Assembly (NCBI GenBank): GCA_048204295.1
Contig: DBFBLF010000065.1
Location: 1-24,719, forward strand
From: Metaruminococcus_A sp900762715
GTDB taxonomy: Bacteria > Bacillota > Clostridia > Oscillospirales > Ruminococcaceae
Reading direction: 5' to 3'
DNA length: 24,719 nt
The notes below the pieces were generated by a model. That model searched no databases. It was not told the DNA's origin and saw only the letters and a list, made by a program, of their open reading frames with translations. Numbering within the stretch: position 1 is the first letter of the stretch; each line of letters opens with the position of its first letter. Below, one piece after another: positions 14,804-22,520 of this stretch. Position numbers and translations under genes: made by a program.

Positions 14804-15814
14804 ATGATTGTTATTCTCAAGCAAAACGCACCGAAACAAAAGGTTGACGACCTGCTGGAAAACTTAAAAAGCCAGGGGGTCAACATTCATTTTAGCGAAG
14901 GCGCCCACACCACCCTGTTCGGACTGGTGGGGGACGTTTCCAAAATTGATCAGGAGGCTTTGGAAGCCCTTGACGTTGTAGAAGCAGTCAAACGCGTTTC
15001 AGAGCCTTACAAGTTAGTCAACCGCAAATTTCATCCGGCGGACACCGCGGTTAAGGCAGGGGGCGGCGTTATCGGCGACGGTATGTTTGGTGTTATTGCC
15101 GGGCCATGCTCAGTTGAAACCCCAGAGCAGATCATAGGCGTTGCAAAGCGGATGAAAGCGGCCGGAGCCAAATTCCTGCGGGGCGGCGCCTTTAAGCCCA
15201 GAACCTCGCCCTACGCTTTCAGGGGGCTGAAAGCGGAAGGGATCGAGCTTCTTCTGGAAGCCAAAAAAGAAACCGGCCTGCCCATTGTCACCGAGCTGAC
15301 CAGCCTGAGGTACCTTGATTTATTCAATGAGGTCGACGTCATCCAAGTGGGGGCGCGGAACATGCAAAACTTTGAAATGCTCTCTGAACTCGGCCACTGT
15401 GACAAGCCCATCCTGCTCAAAAGGGGGCTGTCCAGTACAATGGAAGAACTGCTGATGAGCGCCGAATATATTGTATCAGGCGGAAACCCCAACGTTATCC
15501 TCTGCGAACGGGGTATCCGCACCTTTGAAACAGCAACCCGCAACACCCTTGACATTTCGGCAATTCCCCTGCTCAAGCAAAAATCGCACCTTCCTGTCAT
15601 TGTCGACCCAAGCCACGCTTCCGGGATCGCCTCTCTCGTTCCCATCCTTGCAAAAACCGCTGTAGTCGCGGGAGCGGATGGACTAATGGTGGAGGTTCAC
15701 CCCAATCCCCCGGCCGCTCTCTGCGACGGTGCGCAGTCCATCACACCGGATATTTTTGACAGCGTAATGGAAAGCGTACGGACTCTCTGCAAACTGGAAG
15801 GAAAAAAACTTTAA
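14804..15814 (+). CDS. aroF: 3-deoxy-7-phosphoheptulonate synthase (DAHP synthase), type I-beta
   Basis: The protein has 336 residues. It condenses PEP with erythrose-4-phosphate, the first step of the shikimate pathway. Residues 1-70 form the ferredoxin-like regulatory domain (MIVILKQNAPKQKVDDLLEN...). The barrel follows with IAGPCSVE, AKFLRGGAFKPRTSPYAFRG, IVTELTS, IQVGARNMQNFEML, KPILLKRGLSST, CERGIRTFE and VIVDPSHASG. This is the Thermotoga maritima layout, where the N-terminal domain gives feedback inhibition by tyrosine and phenylalanine. The ATG at 14804 follows AGAGGGAA. The leader carries a Tyr-rich peptide and attenuator, so control at both RNA and protein level is likely. A bidirectional terminator follows. 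No other aro gene is adjacent. Confidence 0.96.
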   Translation: MIVILKQNAPKQKVDDLLENLKSQGVNIHFSEGAHTTLFGLVGDVSKIDQEALEALDVVEAVKRVSEPYKLVNRKFHPADTAVKAGGGVIGDGMFGVIAGPCSVETPEQIIGVAKRMKAAGAKFLRGGAFKPRTSPYAFRGLKAEGIELLLEAKKETGLPIVTELTSLRYLDLFNEVDVIQVGARNMQNFEMLSELGHCDKPILLKRGLSSTMEELLMSAEYIVSGGNPNVILCERGIRTFETATRNTLDISAIPLLKQKSHLPVIVDPSHASGIASLVPILAKTAVVAGADGLMVEVHPNPPAALCDGAQSITPDIFDSVMESVRTLCKLEGKKL

Positions 15815-15856
15815 TAATATTAACCGCGTACCTATTCTGACTTCGCGCAAAGCAAT

Positions 15857-15895
15857 AAAAACAGCCGCCTGTATTTAAATAGGCGGCTGTTTTTT
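15857..15895. terminator. Bidirectional terminator between aroF and pyk
   Basis: AAAAACAGCCGCCT (15857-15870) pairs with AGGCGGCTGTTTTT (15881-15894) around a 10-base loop. A-run and T-run flanks serve both convergent genes. Confidence 0.9.
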
Positions 15896-15909
15896 CGCAG
15901 TTAATTCTA

Positions 15910-17655
15910 TTAGGAATTACAGCATACAATTCCACGTTCGGCGTCCAAGGTGACCACGGCCCCGCTCTTGAGCAGGTCTGTAGCATTGGCGACTCCCACC
16001 AGAACCGGCAGATCCATCGCAAGGCCTACAATTGCCGCATGGGAATTGGAACCGGGAAGTTCGGTAATAATTCCAGAGCTCCGCTTGATGATGTCAAAAA
16101 GAGCGTTTGAAGTCTGCGGGATGACTAGGATATCTCCATCCTTAAAATTTGCCATCGCCTCTTCCGCATCCTTGCAGACACACAGGCGGGCACAGACGCT
16201 CTTTGAAGTAATCCCCGTACCGGTCGCCAGAACATGCCCCACCACATGAACCTTCATCATATTGGTGGTTCCGGAAACACCGAGCGGGACGCCGGCCGTG
16301 ATGACAACAAGGTCGCCGTTGTCAATAATACCGGTATCCTGCGCAGCGTCCACCGCGTGGTCAAAGAGCATATCGGTACTGCTCTCCTCCTTGATCAGAA
16401 GAGGGACGACACCCCAAGAGAGGTTAAGTTGGCGACAAACATGCGCACTGGTGGTACAGCCGATAATCGGCGCATAGGGGCGGTATTTTGAAATCATCCG
16501 GGCGGTTTTACCCGATTTCGTTACGGTGATAATCGAGGTTGCACCAAGGTCATGGGCAGTCGTGCAGGTCGCGTGGGAAATTGCGTTTGTAACGTCCGGC
16601 ACTTCCTCATATTCGCGGTTTTTAAAGCGTTTGACATAATCGATATCCTGTTCGGCCCGGCAGGCAATTCTTACCATGGTTTTGAGCGCCTCAACCGGGT
16701 ACATGCCGGCCGCCGTTTCGCCCGAAAGCATAATAGCGCTGGTTCCATCGTAGATCGCGTTGGCAACGTCGGTCGACTCCGCACGGGTCGGGCGCGGGTT
16801 TTTCATCATGGAATCCAGCATCTGGGTGGCGGTGATGACCTGTTTTCCCGCGGTATAGGCCTTTTTGATCATCATCTTCTGTAATACGGGAACTTCTTCC
16901 AGCGGGATCTCAACCCCCATGTCCCCGCGGGCAACCATGACCCCGTCCGCAACCCGCAGGATTGCATCCAGGTTGTCCACCCCTTCGCCGTTTTCAATTT
17001 TTGCTATAATGTTGATACTATGGCAGTTGTGTTCTTCTAAAATTTTCCGGATTTCCAGAATATCGTCGGCACTCCGGGTAAAAGAAGCGGCGATGAAGTC
17101 AAAACCGTTTTCAATTCCAAAGATGATATCCGCACGATCCTTTTCGCTGATATAGGGCATCGACAGCTTGACACCCGGGACATTGACCCCTTTGTTGTTT
17201 GAAACAACGCCGTCGTTCATAACCCGGCAGACAATATCATCGCCGGTCACACTGACGACTGAAAGGGAGATCAATCCATCGTCCAGCAGGATGGTTGCGC
17301 CGGGATAAATATCTCCCGGCAGGTCTTTGTAAGAAATGGAGCAGCCGTTTTCTGTTCCCTCGACTTCACGGGTGGTCAGGGTAAAGAGCTCTCCTCTTTT
17401 GAGCGAAACCTTGCCCTCTTTAAATTTCCCAATCCGAATTTCCGGCCCCTTGGTGTCAAGCAGCGCCGCCACCGGCAGGTGAAGCTCTTCCCTGAGCTTG
17501 CGCACCCGTTCAATATTCGCCTTGTGATAGGCGTGGTCGGCGTGGGAAAAGTTAAAGCGTGCAGCGTTCATTCCGCCGAGCATCAGCTCTTTTAAGACGT
17601 TGTCGTCATCCGTTGCAGGTCCAAGCGTGCATATGATCTTTGTTTTTCTCACCAT
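15910..17655 (-). CDS. pyk: Pyruvate kinase with C-terminal PEP-utilising-like domain
   Basis: The protein has 581 residues, about 100 longer than E. coli-type enzymes. It converts PEP and ADP to pyruvate and ATP. The catalytic domain opens VRKTKIICTLGPATDD and contains ARFNFSH, DTKGPEIR, IIAKIENGEGVDNL, MVARGDMGVEIPLEEVP and TQMLDSMMKNPRPTRAESTD with GTSAIMLSGETAAG. The extra C-terminal domain (about 475-581) resembles the phosphohistidine domain of PEP-utilising enzymes (ELPGSNSHAAIVGLAMDLPV), as in Geobacillus and other Firmicute pyruvate kinases. The ATG at 17655 is preferred because GGAGG precedes it by 11 bases; a TTG six codons earlier overlaps that site. It lies 23 bases after an oadG-like gene, so it is probably co-transcribed with the oadB module. 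Confidence 0.96.
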   Translation of the reverse strand: MVRKTKIICTLGPATDDDNVLKELMLGGMNAARFNFSHADHAYHKANIERVRKLREELHLPVAALLDTKGPEIRIGKFKEGKVSLKRGELFTLTTREVEGTENGCSISYKDLPGDIYPGATILLDDGLISLSVVSVTGDDIVCRVMNDGVVSNNKGVNVPGVKLSMPYISEKDRADIIFGIENGFDFIAASFTRSADDILEIRKILEEHNCHSINIIAKIENGEGVDNLDAILRVADGVMVARGDMGVEIPLEEVPVLQKMMIKKAYTAGKQVITATQMLDSMMKNPRPTRAESTDVANAIYDGTSAIMLSGETAAGMYPVEALKTMVRIACRAEQDIDYVKRFKNREYEEVPDVTNAISHATCTTAHDLGATSIITVTKSGKTARMISKYRPYAPIIGCTTSAHVCRQLNLSWGVVPLLIKEESSTDMLFDHAVDAAQDTGIIDNGDLVVITAGVPLGVSGTTNMMKVHVVGHVLATGTGITSKSVCARLCVCKDAEEAMANFKDGDILVIPQTSNALFDIIKRSSGIITELPGSNSHAAIVGLAMDLPVLVGVANATDLLKSGAVVTLDAERGIVCCNS

Positions 17656-17678
17656 AGTATTCGTATCCTCCAAAGTCG

Positions 17679-17840
17679 TCAGCGGCTTTCATCGGTTTTT
17701 AAAGGCTTTTCCTTCCGGTTGCTGATGGTCAGCATAATTTGGGTCACAATAAATATAACAACTATAACTGTGAAGATCGCAAGCATCCCCATCCACATCA
17801 GGTTGAGGGAAGCCATCACAGCGTTCATATCAATCGTCAT
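17679..17840 (-). CDS. Small OadG-like membrane subunit of a Na+-pump decarboxylase
   Basis: This 53-residue ORF has a strong ribosome site (AAGGAGG, 8 bases before the ATG at 17840). It begins MTIDMNAVMASLNLMWMGML, continues with a single hydrophobic helix (about 12-39, ending VVIFIVTQIMLTIS), and ends in a charged tail (NRKEKPLKTDESR). Size, topology and position 13 bases after oadB fit the gamma subunit (OadG/GcdG type), which anchors the alpha and beta subunits of Na+-translocating decarboxylases. Sequence conservation in these gamma subunits is low, so the call rests mainly on context. It could instead be an unrelated small membrane protein. Confidence 0.65.
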   Translation of the reverse strand: MTIDMNAVMASLNLMWMGMLAIFTVIVVIFIVTQIMLTISNRKEKPLKTDESR

Positions 17841-17853
17841 TTCCACATCCTCC

Positions 17854-19002
17854 TTAAATCATGGTCGGCACAATGCCGAGGATAACGCCGCCTGCGACAA
17901 CCGAGGCAATCTGGCCGGAGACGTTGGCGCCTACCGCGTGCATCAGCAGGTGGTTGGTCGGATCAGCTTCAATGCCCAGCTTTTGGATTACACGTGAGGA
18001 CATTGGGAAGGCAGAAATACCTGCCGCGCCAACCATGGGGTTAATTTTGTTCTTGGAGAACAGGTTGAGAAGCTTTGCAAAGAAAACGCCGGCAAAGGTG
18101 TCAAAAACAAAGGCGACAAGGCCAAGTGCCATGATAAAGAGGGTCTGGAGATTAACAAAACTCTCCGCCTTCATGCTCGCGGCAATGGTGATGCCGAGGA
18201 CCAGCGTGATGAGATTCGCAAGCTGGTTCTGCGCCGTTTCAGACATGGTGCGGAGTACGCCGCATTCACGCAGAAGGTTGCCGAACATCAGGAAACCGAC
18301 CAGAGAAACCGAGGCGGGCGCAACCAGACCGGCGATCATAGTGACGATGATCGGGAAAAGGATTCTCGTCATTTTGGAAACACCCTGCGGGTTGTACGCC
18401 ATTTTAATAGCACGCTCTTTTTTGGTAGTTGACAGCTTAATGGCAATCGGCTGGATAATCGGGACCAATGCCATATAGGAATAAGCCGCTACCGCGATTG
18501 CCCCAATATACTGGCTGCCGAGAACCTGTGAAACGAGAATAGAGGTCGGCCCATCCGCCGCACCGATGATGCCGATTGAGGCGGCGTCGGTCAGGTTAAA
18601 GCCGAGCAGGGTCGCAACCGTAATGGTGAAGAAAATACCGAACTGGGCTGCCGCGCCAAAGAGCAAGAGTTTTGGATTTGCGAGCAGCGGGCCAAAATCG
18701 ATCATAGCGCCGATGCCGATAAACAAAAGCAGAGGAAGAGCTTCTGAGGCTTCGATTCCAACGTGGAACATCCAGTCGATGATACCCTGAACCTCTCCGA
18801 TCCCTTCCATGGTCTGGTTAATAGCCCCGGAAAACGGAAGGTTGACGAGGATTGCGCCGAAGCCCATCGGGAGCAGCAGGGCCGGTTCCAGCCCCTTTTT
18901 GATTGCGAGGAAAATGAGCACACCGCCAATGACGAACATGACCCAAATTTTCCAGCTATCCGGCTTGAAAAGCTCTAAAACACCTTCGATTAAAAAGTCC
19001 AT
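17854..19002 (-). CDS. oadB: Na+-translocating decarboxylase beta subunit
   Basis: The protein has 382 residues and many membrane helices. The beta subunit decarboxylates carboxybiotin and couples this to Na+ export. The key segments are present: GIIGAADGPTSILVSQ, with Asp150 matching Asp203 of Klebsiella OadB, and KINPMVGAAGISAFPMSSRV, matching the Asn373-containing region. The beta subunit is shared by oxaloacetate, glutaconyl-CoA and methylmalonyl-CoA decarboxylases, so the substrate cannot be fixed from this gene. The pyk neighbour favours oxaloacetate. No alpha (carboxyltransferase) or biotin-carrier gene lies within the window. The ATG at 19002 follows AAGGAG. dedA ends 19 bases upstream. 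Confidence 0.93.
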   Translation of the reverse strand: MDFLIEGVLELFKPDSWKIWVMFVIGGVLIFLAIKKGLEPALLLPMGFGAILVNLPFSGAINQTMEGIGEVQGIIDWMFHVGIEASEALPLLLFIGIGAMIDFGPLLANPKLLLFGAAAQFGIFFTITVATLLGFNLTDAASIGIIGAADGPTSILVSQVLGSQYIGAIAVAAYSYMALVPIIQPIAIKLSTTKKERAIKMAYNPQGVSKMTRILFPIIVTMIAGLVAPASVSLVGFLMFGNLLRECGVLRTMSETAQNQLANLITLVLGITIAASMKAESFVNLQTLFIMALGLVAFVFDTFAGVFFAKLLNLFSKNKINPMVGAAGISAFPMSSRVIQKLGIEADPTNHLLMHAVGANVSGQIASVVAGGVILGIVPTMI

Positions 19003-19021
19003 TCATACATTCTCCTTCTTT

Positions 19022-19645
19022 TTATTCTTCCACTCCGTCAGAGGCGGAGTTTTTTCCTTTTTTACGTTTCCAGAACCAGCGGAAAATCAAGAATACAACT
19101 AATAAAACCAGAACCGGAATCAATATCATCTTATACTCATTGTAATATTCTATTACAATACTCCAGTTTTCGGCAAAAATATACCCTAAACCAATTAAAA
19201 CGCTGTTCCAAATTGTCACTCCAATTGCAGTGGCTCCCAAGTAAGACCAAAGGTTCTGCCGCGAAATCCCAGCGATAAATGAAATATAGGTTCTACACAA
19301 AGGGATCAGGCGGCCGACGCAGACAGACATCACAGCATATTTTTCATACTTTTTCTGAGACGCATCCAAGCCTTTTTTCGTTTTGGGGAACTTCTTCTTT
19401 ATTTTTTCCACCAGCGGGTAACCGCCAAAGTATCCAATGAGATAACAGACGAGCGCGCCGAGTACCCCGGCCAGCACGCTGAACCCCAAAATTGCCAGAA
19501 ACGTCCAGTCACTCTGCGAGGCAATTGCCCCGGAAAACGGGAGGACTACTTCACTGGGAAGTGGGAAACAGGCATACTCTAATAAGATTAACACAAAAAC
19601 AGCGATAAGTCCATAAGAGTCTATGGCGTTCATGACAAATTCCAT
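19022..19645 (-). CDS. DedA family (VTT domain) membrane protein
   Basis: The protein has 207 residues. It shows the DedA pattern: ALLEYACFPLPSEVVLPFSG-like re-entrant segment (here EYACFPLPSEVVLPFSGAIA), then G-rich helices, then VGRLIPLCRTYISFIAGISR with the conserved arginine and proline, and C-terminal helices with a basic tail. DedA proteins are integral membrane transporters; several are undecaprenyl-phosphate or phospholipid flippases. Which lipid is moved here cannot be told. The ATG at 19645 follows GAGGTG. The gene lies 19 bases upstream of oadB and 51 bases after the tcdA stop, with a hairpin between, so it may be the first gene of the oadB-oadG-pyk unit. I find no clear promoter in the 51-base gap. 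Confidence 0.92.
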   Translation of the reverse strand: MEFVMNAIDSYGLIAVFVLILLEYACFPLPSEVVLPFSGAIASQSDWTFLAILGFSVLAGVLGALVCYLIGYFGGYPLVEKIKKKFPKTKKGLDASQKKYEKYAVMSVCVGRLIPLCRTYISFIAGISRQNLWSYLGATAIGVTIWNSVLIGLGYIFAENWSIVIEYYNEYKMILIPVLVLLVVFLIFRWFWKRKKGKNSASDGVEE

Positions 19646-19674
19646 TTATAACACCTCAACATCACGATCCGGCT

Positions 19675-19709
19675 AAAACAGCCTGTTGTTATTAGTTTAT
19701 GGCTGTTTT
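19675..19709 (-). terminator. Possible terminator of ridA-tcdA
   Basis: On the minus strand AAAACAGCC pairs with GGCTGTTTT around a 17-base loop, ending in a short T-run. The tcdA stop codon lies in the loop. The large loop makes it weaker than the other terminators here, so some read-through into dedA is plausible. Confidence 0.5.
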
Positions 19710-20437
19710 GGGGCTGTCATGCGGCTTTCCCCGATTAAATCAAGGACGGCTTCGCCAGCAGCCATCAAACCGGCTACCGGCGGTACAAAGGACACACTAC
19801 CCGGCGTTTGCCGCTTTCCAACAGGCTCTTCTGTTCCCAGAGGAAAGGGGGTAAGCGGCGGTTCCTTGGAATAAAGCACCTTCAGCTTTCGAACCCCCCG
19901 CGCTTTCAGTTCACGCCGCATGACACGCGCAAGAGGGCAGACAGAGGTTTTGTAGATATCGGTTATTTCAAGCCGGGAGGGATCAAGCTTATTTCCCGTC
20001 CCCATACAACTGATAGACGGAACGCCGTATTTCTCGGCTTTCTGCGCCAAGGCCAGCTTTGCGGCAACCGTGTCCACCGCATCTACAATATAGTCGCACT
20101 CCCGCAGCGGGAAATCGTCTATATTTTCCGGCAGAAGGAACTCAGCGAACACATCCACACGGGCCGATGGGTTTATCGAAAGGATTCTTTCCTTCATCAC
20201 ATCCACCTTGCGCCGCCCAATGGTCTCATGAGTGGCGATCAGCTGGCGGTTTAAATTAGTGAGGCTGACTACATCATGGTCAACCAATATCAAACGGCCT
20301 ATTCCGCTGCGAGCCAGCGCTTCGGCAGCAAAGGAGCCAACTCCCCCAATTCCGAAGACTATGACCGACGCTTGCTTCAGCTTTTCAACGGCGGCAGTTC
20401 CCAAAAGCAGCTCGGTCCGGGAAAACTCATTCAGCAT
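19697..20437 (-). CDS. tcdA: tRNA threonylcarbamoyladenosine dehydratase (TcdA/CsdL)
   Basis: The protein has 246 residues of the ThiF/MoeB/E1 family. It uses ATP to cyclise t6A at position 37 of ANN-decoding tRNAs. The opening FSRTELLLG precedes the nucleotide-binding GIGGVGSFAAEALARSGIG. LVDHDVVSLTNLNRQLIA follows, then ECDYIVDAVDTVAAKLAL, and late SFVPPVAGLMAAGE, all characteristic of TcdA as opposed to MoeB or ThiF. The start is ATG at 20437, which overlaps the last 11 bases of ridA. No separate strong ribosome site is visible, which suggests translational coupling to ridA. Confidence 0.94.
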   Translation of the reverse strand: MLNEFSRTELLLGTAAVEKLKQASVIVFGIGGVGSFAAEALARSGIGRLILVDHDVVSLTNLNRQLIATHETIGRRKVDVMKERILSINPSARVDVFAEFLLPENIDDFPLRECDYIVDAVDTVAAKLALAQKAEKYGVPSISCMGTGNKLDPSRLEITDIYKTSVCPLARVMRRELKARGVRKLKVLYSKEPPLTPFPLGTEEPVGKRQTPGSVSFVPPVAGLMAAGEAVLDLIGESRMTAPKQP

Positions 20438-20819
20438 GAACGTTCACCGCTGCAATCGCCTCAATTTCTACCAGCGCCCCCTTTGGCAGAGCTGCAACCT
20501 CAACGCAGGAACGCGCCGGGCAAGGAGGTTCAAAAAAAGCAGCATACACCTGATTAACCGCGGCAAAATCCTCCATGTTTTTTAAAAAAATGGTGCATTT
20601 GACCACATCATCCATAGAAAGGCCCGCCGCGGATAGTATTTCACGAATATTCAGCAGGCTTTGTCGGGCCTGGCCTTCAACCCCAACAGCCAGTTCGCCG
20701 GTTTCGGCATTCAACGGAAGCTGCCCTGAAACAAAAACCAGCCCATCAGCGCTGACCGCCTGAGAATAAGGGCCAATTGCAGCCGGAGCTTTTCTGCTGG
20801 AAATTTCCTGTTTTTTCAA
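20427..20819 (-). CDS. ridA: RidA family enamine/imine deaminase
   Basis: The protein has 130 residues, the usual length. RidA hydrolyses reactive 2-aminoacrylate-type enamines made by PLP enzymes such as threonine/serine dehydratase. The family landmarks are present: PAAIGPYSQAVSADGLVFVS and GQLPLN near the start, Arg103 in ARSCVEVAALPKGALVEIEA (Arg105 in the Salmonella enzyme) and Glu120. The start is TTG at 20819, supported by GGGAGG seven bases upstream. It is the first gene of a pair with tcdA, overlapping it by 11 bases. Its promoter lies about 125 bases upstream. Confidence 0.95.
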   Translation of the reverse strand: MKKQEISSRKAPAAIGPYSQAVSADGLVFVSGQLPLNAETGELAVGVEGQARQSLLNIREILSAAGLSMDDVVKCTIFLKNMEDFAAVNQVYAAFFEPPCPARSCVEVAALPKGALVEIEAIAAVNVHAE

Positions 20820-20943
20820 AGGATGTCCTCCCTTTTTCTCGCCATTTTTTAAGCGGCGCCCACCGGAACGGGTAACCTGTTCAAAGGCCGCCGCGCCTAT
20901 ATTTTACACAGATTTTACAAAAGTCCCTGCTTTTTTCGATACC

Positions 20944-20971
20944 ATTATAGCACAGCTTTAAAATAGGTAAA
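20944..20971 (-). promoter_or_regulatory. Promoter of ridA-tcdA
   Basis: On the minus strand, TTTACC (20971-20966), a 16-base spacer and TATAAT (20949-20944), preceded by TGC, form an extended -10 type promoter. The leader of about 120 bases contains a GC-rich hairpin (GCGGCG with CGCCGC, within about 20850-20895). Confidence 0.65.
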
Positions 20972-21041
20972 GCAAAATACTTTTCTTTCCGACAGAATTG
21001 TGATAGTATAAAAATACGATTTAACTTTTTAGAGGTATCTT

Positions 21042-21650
21042 ATGGAAATTATCCAAAATCAGGCCGAATATACCGGCGAAACTTTTTCCGATTATGATTT
21101 CAGTGAGCTTTCTCTATCCAAAACCCGTTTTCAGCAGTGCAGCTTTAAGGGGAGCGCCATGTCATCCTTTTCCACCTTTCACTGTGTTTTTGAAAACTGC
21201 GATTTCTCTTTTGCTAGGCTCAACGGGTCTGTTCACCGATCCAGCCTTTTTCTAAACTGTATGTTCCGGGCGGCAAATCTTTTTTCGGCCGAGTTTCTGG
21301 AGTGCAAATGCACAGGAAGTACCTTTTCGGGCGCCAACTTGAGCGCGCTGGAACTCCGCGGCGGCGACTATTCCTACACCATTTTTAATGACAGCGACCT
21401 GCGCGGCTGGAACCTGCAAGGGCTTAAATTTGAAAATGCTTTCCTGCAAAATTGCCGGCTGGAAAAGGCGGATTTGCGGGAATCCGACCTGCGACACGCC
21501 GTTCTGGCCGGCGCTCATCTGGAGCAGGCAGACCTGCGCGGAGCGGATCTCACCGGGATTGATTTTTCATCAATCCGGATGAAGCAGACCAAAATCGACT
21601 TTGCGCAGGCAGTTCTGGTCGCAGAGGCAATGGGCTGCGTTTGCCCGTGA
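21042..21650 (+). CDS. Pentapeptide-repeat protein
   Basis: The protein has 202 residues built of A(D/N)LXX-type five-residue repeats across most of its length. They are irregular in the first half (FSELSLSKTRFQQCSFKGSA) and regular toward the end (KADLRESDLRHAVLAGAHLE, then QADLRGADLTGIDFSS). Such proteins fold as a right-handed square beta-helix. Some (Qnr, MfpA) mimic DNA and protect gyrase from quinolones, but most have no known role and nothing here points to gyrase. The ATG at 21042 follows AGAGGT. A TATAAA at 21007-21012 may be its -10, with no good -35. It is a single-gene unit ending in a strong terminator. Confidence 0.92.
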   Translation: MEIIQNQAEYTGETFSDYDFSELSLSKTRFQQCSFKGSAMSSFSTFHCVFENCDFSFARLNGSVHRSSLFLNCMFRAANLFSAEFLECKCTGSTFSGANLSALELRGGDYSYTIFNDSDLRGWNLQGLKFENAFLQNCRLEKADLRESDLRHAVLAGAHLEQADLRGADLTGIDFSSIRMKQTKIDFAQAVLVAEAMGCVCP

Positions 21651-21662
21651 ATCAAAACGTTT

Positions 21663-21693
21663 AAAGGCCGCGGAGTTTTCCGCGGCCTTTTTT
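21663..21693 (+). terminator. Terminator of the pentapeptide-repeat gene
   Basis: AAAGGCCGCGGA (21663-21674) pairs perfectly with TCCGCGGCCTTT (21679-21690) around GTTT, followed by more T residues to 21693. Confidence 0.92.
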
Positions 21694-21752
21694 GCAAAAA
21701 TAGATTTCAACAATCTAAAGCGTTCAATTACACAATAAACAGAGCCCACTCT

Positions 21753-22517
21753 CTATCCATTCTGTTTTTTGTCTCCTATAAAAACAATCTGTTCGCCTTT
21801 TGGCAGGTAATCAATCCCCGCCTTACGCGCCTGGGAATGCTGGTACTGCCTCTTAACCCGGTAAAGCTTGCCATCCTTTACAAAACGTGCGCCCGTCTGC
21901 TTAAAATAGAATGCCACGCCTGACGCCACACACTGTTTCCTCAGAGACAAAACCCAGTCGTAATCGCAGGGCCGTGCCCTGTTCCCGGATTCGCCGCCCG
22001 CGATTACCTCGAGCACCCAAGGACCGAGGTAAGGCGTAAGGTCTATTCTTTCAAGTAGCGGCTCGCAGACAATGCTTTTCTTTCTGACAGGTGCGACTTT
22101 AAAGAGCGGCAGCCGGTAATCGGCACGCTCTTGATTTTCCACAGTGCAGCAGATATGGACGTTCCCGTAACCGTCCCCCCAGTCCTCTGGCAGGCACTCT
22201 TCCAGCCGGTCTATCCGTTTGGTGATAAACAGGAATTCAAGATCGCTGCGTTCTTTTATCATTCTCCACGCTTCGGGCCGCCAGCAGTCCGCATCCTCCA
22301 CCAGAAAATCGGAGGTAAAACAGGTGTAAACAAGCTCTCCGGGCGGTATTTTATAGCTTCCATCCCGCTTCCGCTGAACCGGCAGGTTGAAATTTCCCGT
22401 CTTTTTTACAACGGAACTGTCTTTTTCATGCCGCTCATCCATCCGGTAGACATAGCAGTTCGCACAACCTGCGCTCAGCTTGTGGCAGCCGTGCCACAAA
22501 TTCCAGGTTACCGCCAA
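21753..22517 (-). CDS. Gp37/Gp68-like (DUF5131) protein, possible Fe-S enzyme
   Basis: The protein has 254 residues. The opening WNLWHGCHKLSAGCANCYVYRM matches the Gp37/Gp68 family first seen in phages, with Cys11, Cys18 and Cys21 in a C-x6-C-x2-C arrangement. The family is distantly radical-SAM-like, and ITKRIDRL, CTVENQERADYRL, IAGGESGNRARPCDYDWV and FYFKQTGARF are further family landmarks. No activity is established that I know of. The start is TTG at 22517, because GGGGAGG lies 8 bases upstream inside the end of yaaA and no in-frame ATG fits. It begins 3 bases after the yaaA stop, so the two are surely one transcript. Confidence 0.85.
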   Translation of the reverse strand: MAVTWNLWHGCHKLSAGCANCYVYRMDERHEKDSSVVKKTGNFNLPVQRKRDGSYKIPPGELVYTCFTSDFLVEDADCWRPEAWRMIKERSDLEFLFITKRIDRLEECLPEDWGDGYGNVHICCTVENQERADYRLPLFKVAPVRKKSIVCEPLLERIDLTPYLGPWVLEVIAGGESGNRARPCDYDWVLSLRKQCVASGVAFYFKQTGARFVKDGKLYRVKRQYQHSQARKAGIDYLPKGEQIVFIGDKKQNG

Positions 22518-22520
22518 TGC

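Noticed and set aside
17861..18478. 205-codon ORF antisense to oadB
   Set aside because: Opposite strand of a membrane protein gene; its Ala/Thr/Arg-rich composition is typical of a shadow frame.
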